From: Yponomeuta sedellus
Lineage: Eukaryota > Arthropoda > Insecta > Lepidoptera > Yponomeutidae
Assembly: GCA_934045075.1 (NCBI GenBank)
Contig: OW203736.1
Location: 18,116,805 to 18,180,804, forward strand
Reading direction: 5' to 3'
Length of the DNA stretch: 64,000 nt
Shown: positions 51,310 to 62,658 of the stretch, one piece after another
How positions within the stretch are numbered: the first letter of the stretch is position 1
Layout: every line of letters starts with the position of its first letter
Program-made: the position numbers and the translations under genes
Notes under the pieces: generated by a model
Told to the model about the DNA's origin: nothing
What the model saw: the letters and a program-made list of their open reading frames with translations, nothing else
Database searches by the model: none

Positions 51310-52144
51310 GTGCTATTTTTACTATAGTAGTCAAATGGAAACAATATATTTATTAAACGATCAGGAAACATCCAAATTTCAAAAAGAAAACGGCAAACCA
51401 TTAAAATGAACCAAAGAGTTAATAGTAGCATACAAGAGTTGAATCAATCTGTGATTTGTAGACATCTAACTTAATACGACTAGTTTTAAGTTAAATGTCT
51501 ACTGTTAAAATTAATCAAACTGTGGTTTATATTGATTATATACTATTACTACTCAATCTGTGATTATACATCGTTAAAATTGATTTTTTCAACTGTATAT
51601 AAAATTTTAAATTGTGAGTTAGCATAATTTTATTAGATTAGAATTTAATACCCCTTTTATTTTTGTTGATTTTTTTATTATTCTTCATTCGATTTTATTT
51701 AGTGATTTTATAATAAAGTACATATATTTTTATTGTGCGTAAAGAATGTCTAAGTCTGTGAGTTTCATTATTAGTTACAAATCTAATTTCAAAATTTGTA
51801 ACATTCCTACGTCAATCTATGATTTCCTATTTTAAGTTAAAATAACTATTGTTAAAATTAATCAAGCTGTAATATTTACAGTTCTACCACCATAGCAATT
51901 ATTTTTATGTAGCCTCGATTGTGTCCATAACTTAATATGTGATTGTATATATTTTTAGATATTTTATAATATAATCATTACTTATCAAATCGCGAGTATT
52001 TATTTTTACATCTAACCACTTTTAGACTCAACTGTAGAAATCAAAATTAGAAACCATTATTAAACAGAAGGAGTTAACACTGACTAACTGCAATAATTAG
52101 ATGAAACTAAAAACTATAGCATCTGCATGAAACACAACATTAAA
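51310..52144. other. AT-rich interval with loosely repeated AATCAATCTGTGATT-like pieces
   Basis: Related short stretches occur near 51440, 51515, 51552 and 51860. No gene and no clear terminal repeat. Confidence 0.35.
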
Positions 52145-53000
52145 TTGTTTTTCACCATTTATTCTGCTAAGAGCGGTGGCCCAAGACTCTGACCGGTGTG
52201 GAGTCCAGGAAGTCCCTCGTTTTGATCGCAGAGTGCGCGGGCGCGTTGTCGTGGTGAAGAAGGACCCCGCGGAGCCCGGTGTTCGGTCGCATGTTGCTCA
52301 ATTAAAAAAAAAACTTATGGGAGGCATTTTGTGCTATATCATTCAGCGTTGATTTGGTCTCGAAGTGGAATTGAAATTAGGTACCTCGTCAAAGTGAAGA
52401 AACTAGCGATCAAAATTTTACCTGCGCTCTTCGATCGCTTCACTTTCGTAGGCGTTGGTTCAATTTGAAACAGACAAACTGTCGACTGACGCTTTGTTTC
52501 CGGATCATATAGATAAATCCAGGATTCGTCACCTGTCACAATGTCGTAAACGCGTCATCAAATTTTTGTAACATATCACGGCACCAATCCACACGAGCCT
52601 GCTTCTAAGCTTCGGTGAGGTTGTGCGGCACCCAGTGGGAAACTATTCTCCTTACGTGAAGGGGCTCGTGCAAAATCTTGTGAACACTTTCTGAACCAAT
52701 CTGCAGTGTATGCTGAATCTCTTCGTACGTAATTCGACTGTTTTTTTGAATAATTTTTTTTACTGCCAGCACACTTTCTTCGGTGACAGCCGTCGTAGGA
52801 CCACCACTCCTTTGTTCATCCCCCAAAGTAAGACGACCGCGTTTGAACTCGCTATACCAGCGGTAAATGATAGCTTTTGAAGGTCCTTCATTCAAAAAAG
52901 CAATTCGAAGTCGATTAAATGACTCATCACGTTTTAAGCCACATTTGAAATCGTAAAAAATCATAGCACGAAAAGGTTCTCGATGCAGATCCATTTATTA
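52145..53000 (-). pseudogene. mariner-family transposase, broken
   Basis: From 52994: MDLHREPFRAMIFYDFKCGL, RWYSEFKRGRLTLGDEQRSG and RITYEEIQHTLQIGSESVHK form the mariner HTH region. MTGDESWIYLYDPETKRQST near 52539 holds the first catalytic Asp. DQNEGLPGLHTGQSLG-like sequence in another frame at 52190-52260 is the second-Asp region. Internal sequence is missing between 52600 and 52540, and frames change. Terminal repeats were not located. Confidence 0.8.
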
Positions 53001-53216
53001 ATGTGACAAGAAAATTTGAATCGGCTCTCAAAATGCGCAAGGAAATATGAAAATCGAACAGTAGTATTTTTACTTTTAAATAATTGACGTTTTCAAACAA
53101 TTACAAGTGGTTATACTATTTTTATTTTTAAAGCACTAACCCGTACTAAGGACAAATTAAAAAAAAAATTGTAAATACATTTTCCACCTAAATCACTTAA
53201 AATGTTTCAACCGAGC

Positions 53217-53498
53217 GGGAAACTATTCTCCTTACGTGAAGGGGCTCGTGCAAAATCTTGTGAACACTTTCTGAACCAATCTGTAGTGTATGCTGAATCT
53301 CTTCGTACGTAATTCGACTGTTTTTTTGAATATTTTTTTTTACTGCCAGCACACTTTCTTCGGTGACAGCCGTCGTAGGACCACCACTCCTTTGTTCATC
53401 CCCCAAAGTAAGACGACCGCGTTTGAACTCGCTATACCAGCGGTAAATGATAGCTTTTGAAGGTCCTTCATTCAAAAAAGCAATTCGAAGTCGATTAA
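53217..53498 (-). repeat. second copy of the mariner HTH segment
   Basis: 282 bp almost identical to 52637-52918, with about four differences. It contains only the middle of the N-terminal region and joins abruptly to BEL integrase at 53498. Confidence 0.9.
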
Positions 53499-54735
53499 TT
53501 ACTACAGGCAAGGAAGCAGTCTGTACTGATATCAGAACAAAGCTCGAGATGTATAGCTTTTGTTACAAAGCAGACAAAAACACAAATATATGCCTTTGTC
53601 TGTAAGGCTCGTCTTACGCGAGAATTTTTAATTCGTATTGGGCCTGCGAAATCTATCCCTATCTTTTTAAAGGCTCTGCACGCTTGCACCCTTTCAGGGG
53701 GCAAGGATCCCATTAGTTGCTTAGCACATTCAGCCTTCATTCTGAAACACAGTAAGCATTTATGGACTAATTTTTTAACGTGTCTGTAAGCATTAACTAT
53801 CCAATATTGCTTATTTAAACTAGACAAGAGTAATCTTGGAGCGGCATGTAACAAACGAATGTGCTCATGATGAATAATCAAGTCGGTTATTCGTGACTTA
53901 GGCAAGATTATGGGATGTTTTTGTGAAAATGAAACATTCGAGTTTTGAATTCTTCCGCCAACTCTTAGTAAGTTTTCCTTGTCGAGAAAGGGATGCAGCT
54001 GCTTTAAAGAACCATTGACATTTTCATTGCCAGCTTTTAATATTTTTATTTCGTCCCTGAAATGAATGCTCTGTTCGTACTGTATGATTTTATTTATCGC
54101 ATTTTGTAACTCAAGAGGAGACAGAGTCCCGTGTTTTCGGGAATTTTGTTTTTTAAATTGTAACAAAACCTTTGTACGTAGGCTAAAACCCGCGTCATTT
54201 TATTTAGGTCTGAAAACCTATCGAGAAACTGATAAATATCATTAGCCTTTTGCGTAAGGAGAGCTACCTTGGCGTTGGAGGATGCAGGACTCTTCTTAAT
54301 TTTGGGCAGATCATCTGTTGGTGTGATAAGATTGTTATCTTTGTACTTACTGTCCTGGAGGAATTGAGGGCCTTGCCACCACAGCTCGCAGTGAATAAGC
54401 TCATCTGGATCAGTTCCTCTGCTGACAAGGTCGGCAGGGTTGTCGTTGCTGGGTACATGCAGCCAGCGCCATCTAGAGGTTTGCTTTTGTATAACTCCTA
54501 CTCTATTAGCTACGTAGGCGTTGAGTTTCATCGGCTCAGTTGCTAACCAAGCAAGTGAAATTTGCGAGTCAGAGAATAGATAAACATCTTGTATACAGAT
54601 TTTTAGACTCAGAGTGTCATAGACTCTGTTCAAAAGCTTTGTTAGCAAGAGCATAGCGTTAAGTTCCAGTCGCGGTACAGTCTGGATCAGTTCCTCTGCT
54701 GACAAGGTCGGCAGGGTTGTCGTTGCTGGGTACAT
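53495..54735 (-). pseudogene. BEL/Pao polyprotein: RNase H end, integrase
   Basis: Two frames. 54094-54735: LELNAMLLLTKLLNRVYDTL, SDSQISLAWL, SNDNPADLVSRGTDPDELIH and CELWWQGPQFL (Pao RNase H and linker). 53495-54166: LLRVGGRIQNSNVSFSQKHP (integrase-associated zinc region), HEHIRLLHAAP, CLLCFRMKAECAKQLMG and IGIDFAGPI (integrase core start). The frames overlap with a shift near 54150. The element is truncated at 53498 by the mariner segment, so the rest of integrase and the 3' LTR are missing. Confidence 0.85.
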
Positions 54736-54958
54736 ACAGCCAGCGCCATCTAGAGGTTTGCTTTTGTATAACTCCTACTCTATTAGCTACGTAGGCGTTG
54801 AGTTTCATCGGCTCAGTTGCTAACCAAGCAAGTGAAATTTGCGAGTCAGAGAATAGATAAACATCTTGTATACAGATTTTTAGACTCAGAGTGTCATAGA
54901 CTCTGTTCAAAAGCTTTGTTAGCAAGAGCATAGCGTTAAGTTCCAGTCGCGGTACAGT
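54405..54958 (-). repeat. 277-bp tandem duplication within BEL pol
   Basis: 54405-54681 and 54682-54958 are near-identical; I noticed one base change, in the GTACATG/ACAGCC stretch. Because 277 is not a multiple of 3, the duplication shifts the frame and splits the polyprotein. Confidence 0.95.
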
Positions 54959-57145
54959 GAGTGTCTTTTTATCGCAGGGGTTAATGCGAGACTTGGAGCA
55001 GAGTAAGGTTAACGTAGCCTTACCTGTGTCATCGACCACCCGAAAGTAGACACAGCAGCCATAGCCTGTAGTGCTTGAAGCGTCAGCAAAGCCAATGAGT
55101 TGCACTGCAGTAGCATTTGTTGGAACTTTTATGTTTCGAGCAATGTTTAATGGTTGCATTTCAGATAATTTTTTAGCAAATGAAAGCCACTCTAATTTAA
55201 TTTGTTGTGAAGGAACATCGTTCCATCCTAACTTCTCAGACCAAAGCTTCTGCATATATGCTTTAGCCCTTACCATGACGGGTGACATAAAGCCAAGAGG
55301 GTCATAGAATTTCGAAATGTAACTCAATATTTGTCTTTTTGTTGGAGATTCATTGTTAAAAGTTTCTGGGCAAGAAAGGACGAAACAATCTTTCGCGACA
55401 TTTAGTGTCAGCCCTAATGTTTTCATGTAGTAATTATTTTTTTGGAAATCTAAATCATCAAATTGTTGTTTGTCTGGAGAAACACCCTGTAGGACTTCTT
55501 GACAATTTGATGCCCATTTGTGTATATAAAAACTGCCTTTACTCAATAAATCGCAAAGCTGTTGTTTAGCCTCAAGAACATTGCTTAAGTCTGAGTGGGA
55601 ATAGCAAGCATCATCAACATACGTACAATTTTTCAAAATATATGATGCCAATGGGTATTCCATTTCATATTTTAGAGCAAGTTCGTTTAGGCAACGTGTG
55701 GCAAGAAAACTCGAACTTTTCTGACCATAAGTCACTGTATCTAAGCGTATGCACCTAATCGGCTCATCTTTGTTATTTCTCCACAAAATATTTTGCAAGC
55801 AAGCATGTTTTGGATTTACCTCAACACAGCGGAACATTCTTCGAATGTCTGTGGAAAAAGTGTACTCACCGAAGCGAAATAAAAGCATGATATCGAATAA
55901 TTCCCTTTGGACAAGTGGTCCGTTAAGTAGAAGGTCATTTAGCGATATTTTTTTGTCAGTAGGCATGGATGCATCGAAAACCACTCGCATTTTTGTGCTT
56001 TTGCTATTCTCGTTAGTTACAGCATGGTGCGGCATGAAATAAAGCGGTTCGTCATCGAAATTTAACGAATTAAAATCAATATAGTGTCCGTTGTCTAACT
56101 CAACATATTCATTGATGAACTTATCATAATCAGAAAGGAGATTTATGTTTTTGTGTAAACGTTTTTCGAGATTGAGTAATCTGAAGTATGCGAGGTCAAA
56201 TGAGTTGCCAAGAGTATTACGAGTATGTACTTCCTCTAAAGGCACCTTTAATGGCAAATCAACCTGGAACTTGTCGTTTTTTAGCACAGTTGTGTTTTGA
56301 AATATGTCCTCGCATATTTTTTGCTCAGGAATTTTTTCATTGTAGATCTCAGGAATGCTTTCTGTTTTCCAAAATTGTTGTATTGTTTCATCAATGTTTG
56401 AGTTGCAATCGAGACATAAAAGGGACACCTTACTTGTGTTAGCGCTGTTTTGGTTTGGCAAGGCTCCACCAATAATGTGGCCAAACCTCGTGTTGATGAA
56501 GCGTGGTTGCAGATGCTGTTGCTGAGAAGTGTGTACAGGAAATTGCTCAGTAGATTGCGAGGCAGGTTGCAGATTCACTGCTTGTTGCTCCGGAAGCAGC
56601 ACCTGGAACATTATGTCAGCACCCATCAACATATTTATTTCAGACGGGATGTGAAAATTCTCGTCTGACAAATTGACATGAAACGGAATGTCAACTGAAC
56701 TCATGTCAATTTTGTACTGTGGGATTTTGCATGTGATTTTTTCTAGCACATGACAGTTTACATTCACCTTGTAGGGTGTGGACAGTGAGAATACTTCTAG
56801 TGGGACAGAATATCTCGCCATATTGCTTGTGTCGCTGACCCCTATAATGTTAGTATTGGTTATAGTTGGAGTAATGCCTAAAGCGTCTATTAACTTTGTT
56901 GTTACCAGAGAAACCTGGGATGCTGAGTCCAAAATTGCCTTTACATGGACCTCATTGCCATTCTGTGAATAAAGTTTAACTCTGACTGTGGGTATTAAAA
57001 CCTTGTCGCTGCTTGTATTCGAAATTAATGAAATGCTCTGTTGCAGTGGCTTGTCATCGTGCAATACTGTGTTGTGAGCTTGCTTGCAAATGCTGCAGCG
57101 GAAATGATATCTGCATTTCCCTCTGTGTTTAGACATACCTTGCAT
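54659..57145 (-). CDS. BEL/Pao polyprotein: protease, reverse transcriptase, RNase H
   Basis: 828 codons open. The N-terminus has CRYHFRCSICKQAHNTVLH (zinc knuckle-like). The protease region is near residue 73 (AILDSASQVSLV, an Asp protease start with DSA instead of DSG). RT contains RVVFDASMPTDKKISLNDLL, FSTDIRRMFRCV and TYVDDACYS (catalytic YVDD, about 508). RNase H begins at IGFADASSTTGYGC (about 688). The C-terminus ends abruptly in the duplicated segment. This is the longest intact part of the element. Confidence 0.88.
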   Translation of the reverse strand: MQGMSKHRGKCRYHFRCSICKQAHNTVLHDDKPLQQSISLISNTSSDKVLIPTVRVKLYSQNGNEVHVKAILDSASQVSLVTTKLIDALGITPTITNTNIIGVSDTSNMARYSVPLEVFSLSTPYKVNVNCHVLEKITCKIPQYKIDMSSVDIPFHVNLSDENFHIPSEINMLMGADIMFQVLLPEQQAVNLQPASQSTEQFPVHTSQQQHLQPRFINTRFGHIIGGALPNQNSANTSKVSLLCLDCNSNIDETIQQFWKTESIPEIYNEKIPEQKICEDIFQNTTVLKNDKFQVDLPLKVPLEEVHTRNTLGNSFDLAYFRLLNLEKRLHKNINLLSDYDKFINEYVELDNGHYIDFNSLNFDDEPLYFMPHHAVTNENSKSTKMRVVFDASMPTDKKISLNDLLLNGPLVQRELFDIMLLFRFGEYTFSTDIRRMFRCVEVNPKHACLQNILWRNNKDEPIRCIRLDTVTYGQKSSSFLATRCLNELALKYEMEYPLASYILKNCTYVDDACYSHSDLSNVLEAKQQLCDLLSKGSFYIHKWASNCQEVLQGVSPDKQQFDDLDFQKNNYYMKTLGLTLNVAKDCFVLSCPETFNNESPTKRQILSYISKFYDPLGFMSPVMVRAKAYMQKLWSEKLGWNDVPSQQIKLEWLSFAKKLSEMQPLNIARNIKVPTNATAVQLIGFADASSTTGYGCCVYFRVVDDTGKATLTLLCSKSRINPCDKKTLTVPRLELNAMLLLTKLLNRVYDTLSLKICIQDVYLFSDSQISLAWLATEPMKLNAYVANRVGVIQKQTSRWRWLYVPSNDNPADLVSRGTDPDCTATGT

Positions 57146-58185
57146 AGGTTATTATTTTCAACTATCTTTATTCTCTCTGCAGAAGGCAAGAGCTTAAATT
57201 TGTTGCATGCAAATAATTTATGATCGGTTGACTTACAGTGTGCACATGAGCTGGATCCAGACTTTGCAGCAATGTTTACCACTGCCCTGGGTGCTCTGGT
57301 CACAGTTGGTGGCTCAGCATTCTCCAACGCCAAGGCGCGTTTCTCCATGAACAACAGGAAGTCTGCCACGGTCGGGTCAGAGTCGTTGCTGCGCTCCAGT
57401 TGGTAGGCTCGGGATGTGTAGTTATCTATTTTCCGATACAAAATACATAAAAGAATAGGATCTCAAGTGTCGGTGTTTATGTTGAGATTTTTTAGCGCAG
57501 CTAGACATTGTTTTACCTCGGATACAAAGGTTCTAATGTTGTATGGAGTAGCTGCTTGATTGAATTTTGACAGGGCATTCATATCAACTAGTGTGTTTAG
57601 ATGTTCATTTACAATTTTAAACCTGTGATTGTATCTTTCATCAAGCAACCGGAGTGCCTCATTGTAACTTTCTGCGTTCAAAGGAAGATTTTTTATGATG
57701 TCTAATGGTTCTTTTTGCAGGAAAGACCTGAGATAATATAATTTCTGAACATTGTCGATTGACCTATCCTTGTGAATTATGGCAGAGAAGAGGTTGATGA
57801 AGGAGGTATATTCGCTGTACTTACCTGTGAATGTTGTATTTGAATAGTCGGTAGCTTTGTATTGAATGCCGGACTACATTCAGTGTCGGGAGTGGACTTT
57901 ATCTTTATAGCTTCATTCAAAGAAGTTAAAATTGTGTAATTTCGATTCACAGTCCGCGACGTCTTCGGGGTCTATTTCATCATGTGCAAGTAATGCGAGA
58001 ATTCGTTTGTTATAGCCTTCGTATTCAACAAACAGCTCGGTGATTCGCGACCTTTTAGATTGTAAAGTTGTCAGAGAGCTCTGTTGAACGTCTTGCTCGT
58101 TTTGAACAAATGAATACAGACGCGTTATGGAGGCTTTAGTATAGCCTCTGGAGGCACGTAACTGTTTTAATTCTATTTTTGACAC
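57025..58185 (-). pseudogene. BEL/Pao gag region, broken
   Basis: Pieces at 57913-58185 (MSKIELKQLRASRGYTKASI, gag N-terminus), 57463-57681 (EALRLLDERYNHRFKIVNEH, DUF1759-like) and 57025-57441 (CAHCKSTDHKLFAC, zinc knuckle). Frame changes and stops occur between 57450 and 57910. They sit in the expected order upstream of pol. Confidence 0.8.
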
Positions 58186-58796
58186 TGTTTCTCAGAACAG
58201 AAATGAGTACGACAATAAATTTTACCGAAATCTTATAGTAGGTACGGCGACTATTACTAGAAAACGTGTAAAACAAAATGGTGTCGTTGCCTTAAGCTCG
58301 TCACAGACGGCTAAGATGCTATAATATTTCATATTAATATAAAATATCGCTCACCATACAATTCGTATGAAGCATCACAAACGACTAAGATAATATATAT
58401 TTTCATAGTACGGTATCTTAAGATACCGAGCGATATCTTACTATATCGCGCTATGAAAATATTATCATCTTAAGATGAAAATATATCGTAAGATACTGCC
58501 GATAGATGTTATACAGGTGACTTCGAAAGGTATGAGAGATTTTCAAGGGGTAGGTAAATATTTGTTTTTGAAATAATACTTAGAAAGCCAGTAGGAGTAG
58601 GTACCTATTACCATTTTTTCATTGTTGTGCACGGGATATTCAGTGACGGTGCGGGATGCGGGGTGCGGGACTCGAGGTGCGGGACGCGGGGTGCGGCAGT
58701 GCCAACTGACCCATATCATTGCAGCGCCGACTTCCACTAAAGAAGTTGTTTATTCCTTACGTTTATAAGTCTGCAAGCACGTCTAGCACACCAACA

Positions 58797-61059
58797 ATGG
58801 AGTGATTGATTGAAAGTGTGCGTAAATATCCATGTCTCTGGAAAATAGACTGTGAAGAATACAAGCATAGCGATTTAAAGGAAACGGCGTGGAAAGAGGT
58901 GACAAAAGAATGCGACTTACATGATGGTAATTATTTATTTAAAGAATTTAGTGATATACTAAATACAAATAACGCTTAAACATGTGTAGATTATTAATAT
59001 CTAAGTATGATTTTGAAAAATTGATTAATGAGTTGAAATAATTATTTGAATAAAGTAAACGAAAAAATCGAGTGATTTGATAGTTTTTAGAAACAATCGC
59101 CCCTTGGCAGTGTGATTATGAGAAATGTGATATTGAAATAGATTAATTTGCTTTGTATAGTGAAGTCATCGTCTTGTCGTGAACAGTCTACGCTGAATTC
59201 GAGTCGATTGCCACGGTATAGCGCCATTTGTATTAAAATAGTGGCAAAATTCCTCCCGAATCATAAAACTATCGTCTGAATGATGAAATCCTCTGTGACT
59301 CAGCGGTAAAAGCTGATTTTCTTCTTGAGCGATAAGATTTGCATCTCGGTCATGATTAAAGTAATGTATGTTTGAGTTTTGTATAAAAAAATTGTGCAAA
59401 ACCACTGTAGCCTTCACGATTTTGTCCGCCAATTCAACTTTACATTCGATTGGTCTTCTGTATACCCTCCATCGACTAGCCATTATTCCAAAAGCATTCT
59501 CAACAAGTCGACGTGCTCTGGAGAGTCTATAATTAAATATTTTGCGACTTTCATTTAATCTATCTTTTGGATATGGCCGCATCAAATGTTTCGTTAATGG
59601 GAAGGCTTCATCTCCGACAAAGATATAAGGCATATCTACTCCCCCGTAAATTAACGGTTCTTCTTCGGGCAACGGTAAATTACCACTTTTCAGTTTCTTT
59701 CCAAATTCGCTGTCGTTTAATATACCGCTGTCACTGAATCGACCCACGGATCCAATATCTACGACAACAAACTTGCGTTGTGAATCAGCTACAGCTAGTA
59801 AAACTATAGAGTATGTTTTTTTATAGTTAAAAAAGTTTGATCCTGAATTCGGTGGACATTGAATAGTAACATGTTTACCATCGATTGCTCCGCAACAGTG
59901 GTCAAACTGACAATCTTTCTTAAATGCTGTGGCAATTTGTTCCCATTCATATTTACTCGGTTCACGCAAAACTTTTGGCTGCAAATGTTTCCACAAGGCG
60001 TCACATACTTCTTCCACAATATTTGAGACAGTTGATTCGCCCATTCTATAACTGAAGGCAATACTCCGAAAAGAATCACCAGTCGACAAATATCTGTAAC
60101 AATTTTTGTTTGTTTTAGTAAAGGAAGCTCGTGGTCTTTGGAAAAAGTTGAGGGATGGTTATCGTCAAGCACTTGCTAAAAAAAAAACTGTTACTGGTCA
60201 AGCAGCTACTTCGAAGACATCATGGAAATATGAAGAACAGATGGCGTTTCTGTTGCCTAGTATGCAAAACCGCTCAAGGTCCTCGAACGTAGCAAGGCAA
60301 GAGGAATCCCTAGACAACGAAGACCAACCTCTTCAAAATGACGAGTCTAACGATAATTTAGTAGAACAACCATACGGGGATTTAAATCCCCCTAAGAAAA
60401 AGGCAAATTTAGTCTCGTTGCTGGAAAAGGAACAAAGAAAAAGAGAACAGAGATCTACAGAAAGGGATACATTAAGGAGACAAATATTGCTTTCTTCTGC
60501 AACTGCTGCTAAGCCGGTTAGCGCTTTAGAAACCTTTTTTAATAGTATGCAGTTAACTACTCAAACACTTCCAGAACAACTGCAACTTAAAGTACAGCGC
60601 CAAATATTTAATATTGTTATGGAAGCAAAAGAAGAGCATTTGGCTACATTGAGTAATTCGACCGTAACACCAACTGCAACTGTGTATAACTTTAGAGCCG
60701 ATGTACAATTCCAGTTGCCTATATATACCAGTTCATCACGTTCCGCTTCATCATTATCTAACTATGAGAGCTCTAATCAACTTACACCACCACCTCAATC
60801 AAGTCCACAATTTTCCAATCCACGAACATCACCGCCTCAATCCAGCTCACAGTTTTCCAATCAAATATCACCACCTCAATTTAGTCCTCAGTATTCCGAT
60901 CAGTATACATCACCACCTCAATCCAGCCCACAACCGAACCAAACAAACATCACATCACCCAAAAGTGTGCAGGCCAATCCCGCTTCCGTTTCAGAGGAAC
61001 ATCATACTTCACAATCTTTAAATATTCGCAATTATTTAGAGGAATATAACTTTGAGTAG
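58797..61059 (+). pseudogene. Harbinger MADF/BESS accessory protein, two exons, one stop
   Basis: Exon 1 58797-58926: LIESVRKYPCLWKIDCEEYK...AWKEVTKECDL is the MADF first half; the third codon is TGA. The donor GTAATT at 58927 is weak. Exon 2 starts at 60119 after TTTTAG and continues the MADF in phase (VKEARGLWKKLRDGYRQAL). A BESS-like motif follows (ALETFFNSMQLTTQTLPEQL), then a Pro/Gln/Ser-rich repeat (SPPQSSPQFSN) and the stop at 61059. It helps the transposase bind ends in related elements. Its intron contains transposase exon 2. Confidence 0.8.
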
Positions 61060-61699
61060 TGAGATATCAGTAGGTACAGTCGCATGCATTAATATGTAGA
61101 TATGTAGAGAAATTCAAGTTCAATTTCTTAAGGAAGTATTTATTTGAACATGTAATATTTTGTAAGATCGTAGTCTACATTGGCACTGTTTAGTTGACAA
61201 ATTATTGTAAAATTATCGTGGTTATTTTATTACTTATTGTTTACTTATTATTAGACGTGATTGTACACACTTGTTTAAATATTTTCAACTGTATGGCAAG
61301 GGCCAGTAACTACTTATTTAATTTCTTTCGAATCTAATTAATAATAAAATGATCAATAAGTTATTTGTCTTGTTATTACTCACCTTAAACAAACGGCAAG
61401 TCGTTGTTCAGAAGAGATGCTTTCCCGCATGTGTTTTGTTTTTGAATATCCGCCTTAATCACATTATGTATTTCAAGAAAAGTTTCCTTTGACTTTCTAA
61501 AGTATATTTCAAATTTTTTATCGGAAAGATCTTCGTAAAGATTAAATTCACCCCGGCTTTTACTAAATTTGATATGATTTTCAATCCAAACTGATCGCGT
61601 TTTGGAGTGCACTAATGCAATTTGCATATCGAACTCCAAATCGGAATCGTCGTCTTATGAGCTATCTAATAAATCTAATAATTCAGCCGTATTATTCAT
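59166..61699 (-). pseudogene. Harbinger DDE transposase, two exons, broken in exon 1
   Basis: Exon 1 61699-61384: Met, acidic start, RSVWIENHIKFSKSRGEFNL, FEIYFRKSKETFLEIHNVI; donor GTGAGT at 61383-61378. Exon 2 60093-59166 after TTACAG: YLSTGDSFRSIAFSYRMGE, then DDE_Tnp_4 motifs CCGAIDGKH, YIFVGDEAFPLTKHLMRPY and RARRLVENAFGI, which carry the catalytic Asp, Asp and Glu. The exon junction is in phase. An in-frame TAA at about 61655 and a one-base frame change near 61430 break exon 1; exon 2 is fully open (307 codons). Its intron contains MADF exon 2 on the other strand. Confidence 0.85.
60094..60118. promoter_or_regulatory. shared back-to-back splice acceptor on both strands
   Basis: Read on the plus strand the 25 bp end in TTTTAG, the acceptor of MADF exon 2 at 60119. 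Read on the minus strand they end in TTACAG, the acceptor of transposase exon 2 at 60093. Both junctions preserve phase. Confidence 0.7.
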
Positions 61700-61893
61700 A
61701 TTGTATCATCCTGTATCGAAGCAATCGGTCGCGAAACACGAGTGGCATCAAGGCCGGCCTTCGAGAGAATGTATAGTTTCAATATATTATAGCATCTTAA
61801 CCGTGTGCGATACCTTACGATGCTATAATATTTTATATTACGATATCGTAAGATGAAATATTATAGCATCTTAGCCGTCTGTGACGAGCTTTA

Positions 61894-62658
61894 CAATATA
61901 ATTGCAACAACGTGTTGCGTTTACGAAAAATGGCGTCGGGAGAACCCCAATGAAGTTTCCGTCCAATCGTATTGCAGCACTCGACGTGTAACTCCAATGA
62001 CAGGATCGCTGATTGGCTCGCAGCTTGATCTTGCGTCAGCGCTGGGAAGATGGCGTCTGTAGCGTTGAACCGGTGGATTCAACGATTGACAAACCGTTGT
62101 TGTAAATTCGCGAAGAGTACTGTATTTTGTCGGATTATACCTTGCGTCTCGTTCTATCTTGAAATCGCTCCTACGTTTGTCTCTGTCACTCACGAATATT
62201 GTTGCGTAAGATGACACGTAGAAAAATGGATGAATAGGTGTTGACGAATTGCTTGCAGTAAATCTTCGAATTAAGATGAGATTGTATGTAATTGCGACGA
62301 AAAAGTCGTGAAAAATATGTCTCGCAGGTTGCGTGTCCTTTTTTTTTAAGCTGCCTTGTGTGATTCACTCACGAACTTCTCGCAGGTTTTCTTGACCTGA
62401 GCCTCGCCGCCACGCGCCGCCTATTTTAGTACAGAGGCACCGTTTTCTCTGCAGGCTCGATGTGGACCAACTTGTGCGTAGCTTGTGGACTGTATTTGTA
62501 GTTTGGCACGAAATCAAAAGCACTGGTGGATTTAATTGGCTATTTATTTATTAGGCAGAAAGGAACACTACAATGGAATTTGTACAACCAAAAATTGACA
62601 TCTGTCTTATTGACGGAAACGGATATTCATAAAAAATCTTTTGTTGGTGTTGCCAACA
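61894..62658 (-). mobile_element. 5' LTR of the BEL/Pao element, boundaries approximate
   Basis: On the minus strand the sequence starts TGTTGGCAACACCAAC at 62658, a typical BEL LTR start. It runs about 770 bp to the Harbinger insertion; the remaining leader continues at 58294 towards gag. No gene is seen. The inner LTR end and primer site are not fixed. Confidence 0.6.

Larger units (their letters stand above)
58295..61890. mobile_element. PIF/Harbinger transposon, complete, TTA target duplication
   Basis: Terminal inverted repeats of about 38 bp (AGCTCGTCACAGACGGCTAA...) are essentially perfect. TTA flanks both sides (58292-58294, 61891-61893), as expected for the superfamily's TWA target. 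It carries the usual two genes, transposase and MADF protein, each with one intron. The subterminal region 58360-58500 is rich in short palindromes such as ATCTTAAGAT. It lies in the leader/LTR region of the BEL element. Confidence 0.93.
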
